A stretch of DNA of 9,348 nucleotides. Source: DATIKM01 sp035477595 (GTDB taxonomy: Bacteria; Armatimonadota; Chthonomonadetes; Chthonomonadales; CAJBBX01). The stretch's first letter is position 1, and the number at the start of each line of letters is the position of its first letter. Below, piece after piece: positions 1-7,348 of this stretch. The position numbers were made by a program, and so were the translations under genes. The stretch spans positions 1 to 9,348 of the forward strand of contig DATIKM010000003.1 of NCBI GenBank assembly GCA_035477595.1, read 5' to 3'. The notes under the pieces were generated by a model, which was not told the origin of the DNA, did no database searches, and saw only the letters and a program-made list of their open reading frames with translations.

Positions 1-1149
1 GGCGGCCAGTCGCGCCAACTCAGAGGGCGCGATCGGGCTCGAGGCGCCATCCTCGCCCACCACATCCCCCAGCCACGCTTCCGCCAGAGCCAGCATGCGC
101 TCGGCGGCGGCTTTGTCCACGCGCGCCCCTTTGTGGACGCAGTCGTTGCGCCGGCTCCGGAGGCGACGCATCTCCTTCTCTGCGCTGCCGCCGCCGATCG
201 TGCGCCTGAAGAACTTCCGCGCCCCGTCGTCGTCCAGACGCTTCAGTTGGTCGACGAGGTCGCCGTCCTTCGTCAGCCTGCCTTTGACGCTCGTCTCCAC
301 GGCCACCCACGCCCACACTGCGGCGATCGCGTACCTGGTCTGCCGGACCAGCCTGCCTGCGAGGTGGTAGGCATCCCACGCCATCCAGCCCCGGGCTTCG
401 CGGCGTTCGAGCGCGTCCAGGCACGCCCTGAGCAGCGCTGCGGCTCCCTCGGAGGCCAGAGCCTGCCGGTTCCTCCAAGCCTCATTGATGCGGTCTTGGG
501 CGGCTTCGTATTCGCGCTCGTCCCACGCCTGCAGCGCCTTAAGCCATTGTTTCCAGGCTCCCGCCCAGGCCTTGTCCGGTCCGTCCGGCAGCGCCGCCTT
601 GAGCTCGGCGCAGGCCTCCTTCGCCGCCCAGAACTGGCCCTGCCCCAGCAGGTCGCCCGTGCGCTGCCGCAAGGCCGACACGCGCAGGAAGCTCACGTCG
701 AGCCGCCTCACCGCGTCGTCCCGCGTGGTCATCGTGGGATCGTCGGCGTACCATGCCTCGCCGCGCACGGCCCCTTCGGCCACCGCCATCATGCACGCCG
801 ACTTGATGGCCGGAGTGCCCGAAGAGGTGTTGAGGAAGTACTCGTCACCGGGCGTGGAGCACGCCTCGCGCAGCGCCGTCCCGTAGGCGCGGATGGCCTC
901 CTCATAGTCCTGGGGCTGGTCCATCGCGATGGGGCGCACCTCCACCTCGGCGCAGATGCCCTGCTCGCGCATCGCGTCACCCGTGGCATCGGCGTGGGCG
1001 ATGGTGCCGTCGGTCGGCATAAGCAGGACCCGATCCGGCCGAACCACACGCGCGATCTGGAGGGCCGAGCCCTCCGTGAGATCACCCGTGCCGGGGTCCT
1101 TCTTCCCATGCGGGTCCTGCATGCCGACGGGCGAAACGAGTACGCGCAT
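1..1149 (-). CDS. csm6: Csm6-like CARF-HEPN ribonuclease, 3' end cut by window edge
   Basis: Reading the minus strand from ATG at 1149-1147 gives 383 residues with no stop before base 1, so the C-terminus lies outside the window. The N-terminal part (about residues 1-165) resembles a CARF ligand-binding domain: a first strand MRVLVSPVG, then VLLMPTDG, then NTSSGTPAIKSA at residues 107-118, which matches the G-T-P loop typical of Csm6 CARF domains. A helical region follows. Near the C-terminus is RRNDCVHKG, giving R334-x4-H339, the HEPN RNase catalytic motif. In the family, cyclic oligoadenylate made by Cas10 binds CARF and switches on HEPN to cut RNA non-specifically. The start has GGAAGG a few bases upstream and lies 21 bases after csm5, so it is probably co-transcribed with it. 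At 383 or more residues it is close to normal length. It could be assigned to the related Cas02710/Csx1-type group; the ligand (cA4 or cA6) cannot be read from sequence. Confidence 0.88.
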   Translation of the reverse strand, partial: MRVLVSPVGMQDPHGKKDPGTGDLTEGSALQIARVVRPDRVLLMPTDGTIAHADATGDAMREQGICAEVEVRPIAMDQPQDYEEAIRAYGTALREACSTPGDEYFLNTSSGTPAIKSACMMAVAEGAVRGEAWYADDPTMTTRDDAVRRLDVSFLRVSALRQRTGDLLGQGQFWAAKEACAELKAALPDGPDKAWAGAWKQWLKALQAWDEREYEAAQDRINEAWRNRQALASEGAAALLRACLDALERREARGWMAWDAYHLAGRLVRQTRYAIAAVWAWVAVETSVKGRLTKDGDLVDQLKRLDDDGARKFFRRTIGGGSAEKEMRRLRSRRNDCVHKGARVDKAAAERMLALAEAWLGDVVGEDGASSPIAPSELARLAA

Positions 1150-1170
1150 GCTCTTTGCCTTCCGCCGGTT

Positions 1171-2307
1171 CTACTTCGGCTGCAGCCGGACCCAGCCGAA
1201 GGGCCGCACCCCGTTACTCGTGCGCTGGCCCCAGCAGGTCGCGGGGAAGACGCCCTCGAGGTAGTGCTCCGGGTTGCGCTTGCCCTTCGCGAGCGTGTAT
1301 GCCGCCTTCACGTCGGCATACTCATCGTCGCGCATCAACATGCCGACCGTCTTGCCCTCCCAGCCCACGCCCCAACCGACCGAGAGCAGGCAGCCCGCGG
1401 TGTCGCGCTCGACCTCGGCCTTCCTCGCGCGGCACCAGTCCGCGCCGGCCTCGCCCAGCCGCTCGAGCATCGCCGCCTGCCGCTCGAGCAGGGCGGCGCT
1501 GAAACGCCGGCACGCGGCGGGCCAGTTCTCGATGTCGCTCTTCCAGCGGCCGAACCCGAGCTTCCGCTCGCACTGGTCGCCGAAGAGGTGGTTGTCAAGC
1601 GTCACGCGCACCGATACTTCCGCGCCCGCTGTTACGACTTCCAGCCACTGGCGCAGCGCCTCCTCGTCTGAGGAGCCGAGCCGCGTCGCAAGGACGACCG
1701 CCTCCCTCCGGCGCAGCTGCCCCTGTCCCGCAACCGCGCTGGAGTCGCCGACCCGCAGCGCTCGCATCACATCATGGTTGGGGTCGCGGCCAAACGCCTC
1801 CTTCTCGAGGCCCCTGCCGGCGCCCTCAGCCCTGGGCCGGCGCTCCCCTTCGACGGCGCCGAGAACCTGCTCCCGCATCTGCTGAGGCTTGCGCATTGCC
1901 CACCCGTAGAGGAGCGCCGTCCGGATCGCGCCCTTCAGACTGCTGCCGGGGAGGTACGCACGGTCGTCCGCGTCGCGAACGAGCGGCACGGTCTCCTCCG
2001 GATCGCCTCTCGTTAGCAGCGGGACCGAGTAGCGCATGGCGACGCGCGGATCCCTCGCGCCCAGCTCCTTCGCGCGACGTTCTAACGTTTGCCAGTCGGT
2101 TCCGGGCTTGATGAACCGGAGCAGCTCCTGCAGCCTCGCGGGGTCCGTGACGCCCAGCGCCGCGAAGTCGTAGACGACCAGCAGGCGTTTGCCGCCTAGG
2201 CTCACCGTGGCATAGTCCAGCGGCGACAGCCGGTCGCCGGCGCCGATGTGGACGGGCGATACCGCCTGGACCGTCCATTCCGTGGTTCTGAGGATCGACT
2301 CAGGCAT
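1171..2307 (-). CDS. csm5: Type III-A RAMP protein Csm5 (Cas7-like, caps the crRNA 3' side)
   Basis: This 378-residue protein is the Csm5 subunit. In the family it caps the Csm filament at the 3' end of the crRNA and helps crRNA maturation. Visible RAMP signatures are VSPVHIGAG at residues 16-24, LPGSSLKGAIRT at 119-130 (the glycine-rich nucleic-acid-binding loop), FGRDPNHDVMRALRVGDS at 172-189, CLLSVGWGVGW at 306-316, and a C-terminal RPFGWVRL at 369-376. Length is normal for Csm5. The ATG at 2307 lies inside the end of csm4, overlapping it by 8 bases, and no strong Shine-Dalgarno is visible. Translation is therefore probably coupled to csm4. The next gene, csm6-like, begins 21 bases after the stop. 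Csm5 varies widely between systems, but the motifs and the position after csm4 make the assignment firm. Confidence 0.93.
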   Translation of the reverse strand: MPESILRTTEWTVQAVSPVHIGAGDRLSPLDYATVSLGGKRLLVVYDFAALGVTDPARLQELLRFIKPGTDWQTLERRAKELGARDPRVAMRYSVPLLTRGDPEETVPLVRDADDRAYLPGSSLKGAIRTALLYGWAMRKPQQMREQVLGAVEGERRPRAEGAGRGLEKEAFGRDPNHDVMRALRVGDSSAVAGQGQLRRREAVVLATRLGSSDEEALRQWLEVVTAGAEVSVRVTLDNHLFGDQCERKLGFGRWKSDIENWPAACRRFSAALLERQAAMLERLGEAGADWCRARKAEVERDTAGCLLSVGWGVGWEGKTVGMLMRDDEYADVKAAYTLAKGKRNPEHYLEGVFPATCWGQRTSNGVRPFGWVRLQPK

Positions 2308-3253
2308 TCCACACCGCCGTGAACGGCAGGCCGTAGCGGTAGACGCGATGGCCTGAGTGGACGCTCGGGGTAACGTCGGCCAGCATCCCGGCAGCCTCGA
2401 CCCCGCCGTTGCGCCGCGTCAGAATGGACCCTTCTGCGAGCACACGCACCGACTTGCGGCGCAGCCCGCCCGCGCCCGGGGCGTCCATGTATCCCCTCCG
2501 GACCTGCACGGAGTAGGCTGATTGGCCGAGGTTCCATCCCGCGATCTCGGCCGCGTCGCGCGGCGCATACGGCGAAAGCAGCGCCACCCGCGCGCCGGTC
2601 CCGTAGCCGATGGGCGCGTCCGCGTCGCTCACGGCGAACTGACCCCGTCCCGTGCTACGCTCGCCGCCGATGCCGGCGTCCCCGAGCCACCCCACGAGCG
2701 ACAGAACCTCGTCCACCTGTGCCGCGTCCGCCGCATCGAGCAGGAAGGCCATGCCGCAGCCCTCCCGGAAGAAGAGCTCGCCCGTGAAGTAGAGGTTTGA
2801 AGCGCTCGTCGTGCGGTCCAGGGTCACGTGAGGCATCGGCTCCGCGCGGATCGGGGAGCGGGCGCCCTTCGGGCACAGGAACTCGCCAGAAACCTCCCAC
2901 TCGGCCTCCTGCGGCTCGGCGCGCGCCTGCCACGCGAGCCAGGCGCGCTCGTGCACGTAGCGCACCTTCTTCAGCGTCTTCGCATCGCCCCACTCGACCC
3001 GTGTTCCCTGCGGGCGGACGGGATACCAGCCCTCGGGTCCGAACGGAAACGCCGACGAGACCCGGAAGGGCGGCCGGCCTTCGAGGAAAGGCTTGAGGAA
3101 CCCCTCCACGTCGCCGCGCAGGTGCAATCGGGCGTGGCAGAGCCCGGAGAAGAGCGTGTCGGCGCCCACCGACGTGCCCGTCTCCTCCATGCCCACGCCC
3201 CGCGCGCCCAGATGCCAGGGGCCGAGGGCCCGCAGCCGCACCAACCGGGTCAT
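2300..3253 (-). CDS. csm4: Type III-A RAMP protein Csm4 (Cas5-like, holds crRNA 5' tag)
   Basis: This 317-residue protein is Csm4, the Cas5-like subunit. In the family it binds the 5' repeat-derived tag of the crRNA and bridges Cas10 to the Csm3 backbone. Motifs that support the call are SVGADTLFSGLCHA at residues 28-41 (the N-terminal S-x-D-T-L-F-x-G helix), VTLDRTTSASN at 143-153, the glycine-rich loop GIGGERSTGRGQF at 194-206, KSVRVLAEGSIL at 267-278, and a C-terminal VYRYGLPF at 304-311. Length is normal. The ATG at 3253 follows the csm3 stop by 7 bases, with a GGAG-containing stretch overlapping the end of csm3. The stop overlaps csm5 by 8 bases. No catalytic activity is expected from this subunit. 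Confidence 0.94.
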   Translation of the reverse strand: MTRLVRLRALGPWHLGARGVGMEETGTSVGADTLFSGLCHARLHLRGDVEGFLKPFLEGRPPFRVSSAFPFGPEGWYPVRPQGTRVEWGDAKTLKKVRYVHERAWLAWQARAEPQEAEWEVSGEFLCPKGARSPIRAEPMPHVTLDRTTSASNLYFTGELFFREGCGMAFLLDAADAAQVDEVLSLVGWLGDAGIGGERSTGRGQFAVSDADAPIGYGTGARVALLSPYAPRDAAEIAGWNLGQSAYSVQVRRGYMDAPGAGGLRRKSVRVLAEGSILTRRNGGVEAAGMLADVTPSVHSGHRVYRYGLPFTAVWNA

Positions 3254-3260
3254 CGCCGCG

Positions 3261-4064
3261 TCACTCCGCCGGAAGACCGGCCGCGAGCGTCTCCCGAAGC
3301 TTGCCGATCACGCCGTCCGAGCCCAGGTCCTCGACGCATGCGATCTCGACTCCGAGCGGCTGGCGCACCTTCCTCGCGCGGTAGTCCGCCACGGTCCTCA
3401 CCTCGAGCCGCAGGTCCCTGAAGGCGATCCGCCCGCTCCCCCGCGACCCGCCGCCGCCGAGGTAGTCGTCCTCGAGGTGACGCATCGCCTCGACGAGGTG
3501 GCCGAAGCGCCGCGCGTCTCTCGCGATGTCCTCGTCGTAGAACGAGAACACCAGCTCGAACGGGCCGAACACGGCACCGGCGGGCACGCGCTCCTGCTGC
3601 CGGGGATTGGCCGCCGACGTCACTCGGTCAATGGCGACCTCCCACTTCACCTCGGTGAAGGGCAGCTCCGTCGTCCTGAGCCGCTGCAGCCTCTTGCCCG
3701 ATTCGGCCTCGAGCGCGACATCGCGCACCACAAGGCGTGTCGGCTCCGCGAACGGCTCATCGCTCGTCACCCCGAACACAACGCACACCGGGCAGTCGGC
3801 GTACTCGCCGGCGCTCCGGCAGCGGTGGATGGACACATGCGGGCCGATGGACTGGGTGAACGGCAGCGCGCACGCGCGCTCCAGGAGGGACCGCATCTTG
3901 CCTCGGAGCGACGACCCGGGGATGTAGGGCTGGTTGTTGAGCGGATTGCGGACGACGATATTGTCCACGCCGCCGATGTCGATGCCCGTGCTCGCGCCAC
4001 CGATGTGGAGCGCTGTCAGGCACTCGATGTTGCCCGCCACGAAGGCTCTGCCCGCAAACCTCAT
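3261..4064 (-). CDS. csm3: Type III-A backbone subunit and target-RNA endonuclease Csm3 (Cas7-like)
   Basis: This 267-residue protein is Csm3, which in the family forms the helical backbone on the crRNA and cuts bound target RNA at 6-nt intervals. The N-terminal segment LHIGGASTGIDIGGVDNIVVR aligns by eye with characterised Csm3 proteins. It places D34 at the catalytic aspartate (D33 in the Streptococcus thermophilus protein), so RNA cleavage should be intact. YIPGSSLRGKMRSLLE at residues 47-62 is the crRNA-binding loop. H80, C82, C91 and C94 (in RCRSAGEYADCPVC) look like the structural zinc site. AIDRVTSAANPRQQERVPAG at 144-163 is a highly typical Csm3 block, and LGGGGSRGSGRI at 202-213 is the second glycine-rich loop. 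The gene starts 10 bases after csm2, with a GAGG-containing stretch overlapping the csm2 stop. Confidence 0.96.
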   Translation of the reverse strand: MRFAGRAFVAGNIECLTALHIGGASTGIDIGGVDNIVVRNPLNNQPYIPGSSLRGKMRSLLERACALPFTQSIGPHVSIHRCRSAGEYADCPVCVVFGVTSDEPFAEPTRLVVRDVALEAESGKRLQRLRTTELPFTEVKWEVAIDRVTSAANPRQQERVPAGAVFGPFELVFSFYDEDIARDARRFGHLVEAMRHLEDDYLGGGGSRGSGRIAFRDLRLEVRTVADYRARKVRQPLGVEIACVEDLGSDGVIGKLRETLAAGLPAE

Positions 4065-4074
4065 CGCCCCGCCC

Positions 4075-4539
4075 TCACTTTTCGACCGCGGCCTGGTGGT
4101 AGGCCACGATAGCCTCGAAGAAGTCCACGAAGCGCTCGAAGGCCGCCTCGGCCGCCTTGGCCAGAACGCAGTCGATCGCGTACGTTAGCACCGCCTGAAG
4201 GCGCTTCGGGCCATCGTCGTCCCTACGACGGGCGGCGTAGGCGAGCTTCGGCTTCAGGAGGACAAGGTCGTCCTTGCTTAGCTCGTACCCCTTCAGCTCC
4301 ATCTTCTTCACCATGCCGTAGACACTGCGGATCTGGCTCGTCGTGAGGCGTCCCTCGCTTAGCCGGGGCCCGAGGCCCTCGGCCAGCGAGACCAGCAGCG
4401 CGACGTCGCCGCCGATGGCCTTGCGAATCTGTTCCTCCTCCTGCACGGAGAGCTTCACGGCGGCGGAGCCGCCGCCGGGTCCGCCTCCGCCCCGATGACC
4501 CCTTTCGCCGTGCCCGCTGTACCCGCGTTGTCCTCCCAT
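4075..4539 (-). CDS. csm2: Type III-A small subunit Csm2 (Cas11-like) with glycine-rich N-terminal extension
   Basis: This 154-residue protein is Csm2, the small helical subunit. In the family it lines the inside of the Csm complex and contacts the crRNA-target duplex. The helical core begins near residue 30. It contains LTTSQIRSVYGMVKKM at 65-80, LVLLKPKLAYAARR at 92-105, and FERFVDFFEAIVAYH at 134-148, all typical of Csm2. Residues 1-25 are an extra Gly/Arg/His-rich, low-complexity tail (RGGGGPGGG). I chose ATG at 4539 because GGGAGGCGGGAGAAGG lies just upstream. Starts at 4566 or 4629 stay open but add residues with no family resemblance, and the latter overlaps cas10. A 65-base gap separates it from cas10, the loosest junction in the operon. 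Confidence 0.9.
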   Translation of the reverse strand: MGGQRGYSGHGERGHRGGGGPGGGSAAVKLSVQEEEQIRKAIGGDVALLVSLAEGLGPRLSEGRLTTSQIRSVYGMVKKMELKGYELSKDDLVLLKPKLAYAARRRDDDGPKRLQAVLTYAIDCVLAKAAEAAFERFVDFFEAIVAYHQAAVEK

Positions 4540-4559
4540 GTCCGCCTTCTCCCGCCTCC

Positions 4560-4577
4560 CCGGCATCCGCCTGCCGG
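4560..4577. repeat. Small inverted repeat between cas10 and csm2
   Basis: CCGGCA (4560-4565) and TGCCGG (4572-4577) form a 6-bp stem with a 6-base loop. It sits in the 65-base gap after the cas10 stop and before the csm2 ribosome binding site. There is no T-tract on the transcribed strand, so it does not look like a Rho-independent terminator. It could affect mRNA processing or the ratio of Cas10 to the other subunits. In DNA this GC-rich it may also be chance. Confidence 0.3.
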
Positions 4578-4604
4578 ATCCGAGTGAACTCAGCCCTTCG
4601 CGCG

Positions 4605-7085
4605 CTACCGCTGCTCGAGCTGCACCCACCGCGCCGCCAGCGCCCAGCGTTCGAGCGCCGCCTCGTCCGTCAGCCCGTCACGCACCGCCGCGATCGCCGC
4701 CCGATGCTTGGGATACTGACCCGCCATCCGCGACAGCGAGTACGCCGCGAGCCAGCGCCAGCGCGGCGTGCCGCTCGCTCTTTGCCGGTCCGCCTGCGAC
4801 ATCGCCCGCAGCGCCCGCAGCCGCTGCAGGATCGCCGATGGCCCGTTGCCCGACGTCAGGGCACTCAGCGTCGCACGCGCCTGGACCACCTCCGGCCACT
4901 CTTCCCACCCCACCGTCCGCCCGAGGAAGGTCACCGCGTTCTTTCGGCCATCGCCATGGCGTTTGGAGGCGTCAAGGTTGGCCTCCGAGTCCTCCGCTGC
5001 CTGGTAGAGCGGGTACTTGTCCGCGAAGAGGCTGATGCCCGCCGAGACGGTGATCTTCGGGTTGCCGCCGCAGTAGGCGTGGAAGTCGTCCCGAATGCGC
5101 TGCGCGACCTCCGGCATCACGTCCCACGAGCCCACGAAGAACAGGTCGTCGCCGCCCGCGTAGAGCCCGTAGACCTTGCCGGCCCACTCCGCGCACAGGT
5201 TGTTCAGGTATCCCTCGTAGAACCACCGCAGCGACGAGCTGACCGCCGCAACCCGCGAGAGCGTGTAGTTGGCGAAGCGATCATGCGGGTAAGTAGAGGG
5301 GCTAGCGCCCCTCCCGCGCGAGAGCGTGTGCTCGGCGAAGCCCGTGCTGAAGAGCAGCCCGAGGTTGTCCACGTCCATTCGCAGCGCCGCCAGCCGCTTC
5401 ACGCCGCGCGCCCGCCCGGCCAGCTCGCCGAACTCCAGTACGTCGCCCGCAGCGTCTGTCGGGAAGACCGTCGCCACCGGGCGAAACCCGTAGGAACATG
5501 CCGGGTTGGGCGCCTCCGGCAGGAAGACCGTGCCGTCCAGGGCCAGAACCGTGTCGCCATCCGCCCCGGCGTCGCCCAGCCGGGCCTCGAGCCCGAGCGC
5601 CTGGAGAGCCTCCTTCCACGACGTCGCGCGCCCCGGCTCCTCAGCGGGCGCCACGCTCCGGACGGCGAGCCTGCAATGCAGGGGCTCCTCCCGGCCCGGG
5701 TCATGGAAGCTCTCGCAGTCGCCGCCTCTTGCGCCGCCACTGCGCGTGCAGATGCGGAGCAGCTCCCGGCCCAGCTCCTGGAAGCTCGCGCAGAGCGGGC
5801 AGTCCCGCTCGTCGCCGGTCGCAGAACCGCCAAGCTCCGCATGGCAGACGGCGCAGCGTCCGCTGAGACCCCCCTGCTCCTCCACGGCGAACACGTTGAG
5901 CGCAAGCCATTCCAGCTTCTGCTCGGCCATGGGCCGCGCCTTGGCCTGGTTGCACTGGAGCGAGGCCTCGTCCCACTTCTTCTTCAACTTCGACCCGTCG
6001 CCGCGCGTCCCCTTCGCCTCTTTGCTGCAGAGGTCCGCCGCCGTTAGCATCGCCCACCCGATGCTGACACTCAGCTCGCCGCCGTGGAGCGCGAACGCCG
6101 CTCGCTCGAGCTTGGCTCGCAGCTCGCACAGCTCATCGCCATCGCCGGGCGGCAACAGGAGGTACGCATGGCCGCCGCCGGAGTAGAGCGCTTGCGTGAT
6201 CGGCATGTCGAGCTCGGCAAGCACGCGCCGCACCATCGCCTCGCAGACCAGGCCGATGTAGGTCGACCGGCCCCGCAGCGACTTCGCCGCGCCTCGGGCC
6301 TTCAGCGAGTAGAGGAACGCCTGGATGCCCCGCACATCTAGCCGGACCAGCAGCGCCGCCTTGGTGTCGCCGCCCGCGCGCCCCCTCGCGGTCCAGTCCA
6401 TGAGGCGGTTAAGCTGGGCCTCGTCGTTACCGTACGCGGCGCCCAGGCACACCGCAAGGGCCGCCGTCGCCCTCGAATGGTCGAAGAGCGAGACATCCGG
6501 CACCTCCTTCTCCCAGTCCGAGGAGGGCATGCACCACGTGTACTTCTGCAGCAGGTAGAGCCAGGTCTCGACGTCGTCGACCCGCTGGATGCGCGTCGCC
6601 TCGGCCTCGAAGGCCGACCAAAGATCGGCGTATGCGTTCTGGTCCGGCTCGTCGGCACAGGGGAAGAGGATGCTCCTGGTGAAGGAGAGCGGTTCCAGCG
6701 GAGCGCGCGCTACCGCGTCCGAGCGGCCGTACATACTGGCCAGCAGCGAGAGCAGCGGGCGGTGCTTCCTGCCCGCGGGAAGCGCGGCGGCCTGGCCCGG
6801 GGTGGCCTCCGCCCGCTCGGCCGAGGCCAGCCTGTCGGCCACCGCGAGGATGCGCTCATCGGGGAGCTGGGCGACGTGGTGCCGTAGTGCCATGGCCGCC
6901 ACGCGGTCCGCCTGCGAGAACGCCCGCGCGTGGGCGTTGACGAATGCGTGGCTGTGGGGCTCGTGGGAGTACTTGCCGCACGCGGCGGGGGCCGGCAGCC
7001 CGGCGCGCTCGCGGAACTTGCCGATGTCGTGCAGCAGGGCGCCGATGGCGCAGGTAGCCAGGTAAGCGCGGCTCGATACGGCCAT
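4605..7085 (-). CDS. cas10: Cas10/Csm1, large subunit: HD nuclease and cyclic-oligoadenylate synthase
   Basis: This 826-residue protein is the signature subunit of type III systems. In the family, target RNA binding triggers its HD domain to cut single-stranded DNA and its Palm domains to make cyclic oligoadenylates from ATP. The HD domain opens the protein: IGALLHDIGKF with H19-D20, a second histidine pair H69-H70 in LRHHV, then ADRLASAER. Palm1 carries SGGGHAYLLLP near 302-312. A zinc ribbon follows with C411-x2-C414 and C429-x2-C432. Palm2 carries MDVDNLG at 570-576 and the cyclase motif GGDD at 644-647. A helical C-terminal domain ends the protein. Both active sites look intact. ATG at 7085 places the HD motif at the usual distance from the N-terminus; upstream residues are low-complexity and overlap cas6. 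A 21-residue insertion relative to the expected family pattern lies at about 583-603 (see the repeat entries). It heads the csm operon. Confidence 0.96.
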   Translation of the reverse strand: MAVSSRAYLATCAIGALLHDIGKFRERAGLPAPAACGKYSHEPHSHAFVNAHARAFSQADRVAAMALRHHVAQLPDERILAVADRLASAERAEATPGQAAALPAGRKHRPLLSLLASMYGRSDAVARAPLEPLSFTRSILFPCADEPDQNAYADLWSAFEAEATRIQRVDDVETWLYLLQKYTWCMPSSDWEKEVPDVSLFDHSRATAALAVCLGAAYGNDEAQLNRLMDWTARGRAGGDTKAALLVRLDVRGIQAFLYSLKARGAAKSLRGRSTYIGLVCEAMVRRVLAELDMPITQALYSGGGHAYLLLPPGDGDELCELRAKLERAAFALHGGELSVSIGWAMLTAADLCSKEAKGTRGDGSKLKKKWDEASLQCNQAKARPMAEQKLEWLALNVFAVEEQGGLSGRCAVCHAELGGSATGDERDCPLCASFQELGRELLRICTRSGGARGGDCESFHDPGREEPLHCRLAVRSVAPAEEPGRATSWKEALQALGLEARLGDAGADGDTVLALDGTVFLPEAPNPACSYGFRPVATVFPTDAAGDVLEFGELAGRARGVKRLAALRMDVDNLGLLFSTGFAEHTLSRGRGASPSTYPHDRFANYTLSRVAAVSSSLRWFYEGYLNNLCAEWAGKVYGLYAGGDDLFFVGSWDVMPEVAQRIRDDFHAYCGGNPKITVSAGISLFADKYPLYQAAEDSEANLDASKRHGDGRKNAVTFLGRTVGWEEWPEVVQARATLSALTSGNGPSAILQRLRALRAMSQADRQRASGTPRWRWLAAYSLSRMAGQYPKHRAAIAAVRDGLTDEAALERWALAARWVQLEQR
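5254..5341. repeat. Imperfect 25-base direct repeat pair inside cas10
   Basis: Two copies lie at 5254-5278 and 5317-5341 on the plus strand. Both begin CGCGAGAGCGTGT and end GGCGAAGC, and 22 of 25 bases match. Their offset is 63 bases, exactly 21 codons, so the cas10 frame is kept. The encoded peptides are GFAEHTLSR and RFANYTLSR (residues 582-590 and 603-611). The 38 bases between them hold a strong palindrome. Either a short duplication or a target-site duplication around a small insert would explain this. Confidence 0.85.
5285..5317. repeat. GC-rich bulged palindrome within cas10, candidate palindromic element
   Basis: The core is a perfect inverted repeat: GAGGGGC (5296-5302) and GCCCCTC (5307-5313) around a 4-base TAGC loop. 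An outer pair, GCGGG (5285-5289) and CCCGC (5313-5317), extends the stem, with a bulge on the left side only. It is translated as part of cas10 (about residues 591-601, RGASPSTYP). It lies exactly between the two direct-repeat copies, which suggests an inserted element rather than a chance coding hairpin. I do not recognise it as a named element. Confidence 0.6.
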
Positions 7086-7348
7086 GCCCGTACGCCCCCA
7101 GAAGCCGTAGTGCGTACTCCGGGACCTCGACGAGGAAGGGGTGGCGCTGGCCGGGGTCCGCTGCGGCCCGACCCGCTCGCCTCCACTAATAGCCATTCGC
7201 GCCTGCTGGAGGGAAACTCCTGCTCTCCGCCGAAAAAAACAGGCAAATCGTCTCACTCGCCGCCGACGGTCAGTGGGAGGCGCCGCTCCCGTGCGCCGCC
7301 GTCGGCGCGAGCCCATTCGTCTGGCCGCCCCACCAGGAGCCCCGCGCG
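7086..7348. promoter_or_regulatory. Divergent intergenic region between cas10 and cas6, probable promoters for both operons
   Basis: The two Cas blocks diverge from this gap of 263 bases, which must hold the start signals for both. The most A/T-rich part is around 7231-7250, with a run of seven A (7233-7239) and CAAAT. It is the best candidate for promoter DNA, but I see no convincing -35/-10 pair in either direction. A nested inverted repeat occupies 7261-7307. The cas6 side ends with CCAGGAG nine bases before its ATG, a clear ribosome binding site. The cas10 side has only a G-rich stretch before its ATG. If cas10 instead starts at 7199, the gap shrinks to about 150 bases. Confidence 0.6.
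7261..7307. repeat. Nested inverted repeat in the divergent promoter gap
   Basis: The outer arms CGCCGACGG (7261-7269) and CCGTCGGCG (7299-7307) are perfect 9-base complements. An inner pair, GGGAG (7275-7279) and CTCCC (7286-7290), lies between them. It is outside any supported gene and ends about 41 bases before the cas6 ATG. It could be an operator, or an RNA hairpin in the cas6 leader. No T-tract follows, so it is not a typical terminator. Confidence 0.5.

Noticed and set aside
133..1671. 512-codon open frame on the plus strand
   Set aside because: It lies antisense to the csm6-like gene and csm5, which both have clear family motifs. Its translation is Arg/Ala/Pro/Leu-rich with no recognisable domain, as expected from GC-rich codon use on the other strand.
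4540..4629. Longer csm2 from ATG at 4629 or 4566
   Set aside because: The added residues do not resemble Csm2, the first option overlaps cas10, and the best ribosome binding site precedes 4539.
4584..6047. 487-codon open frame on the plus strand
   Set aside because: It is entirely antisense to cas10, with low-complexity Arg-rich translation and no motif.
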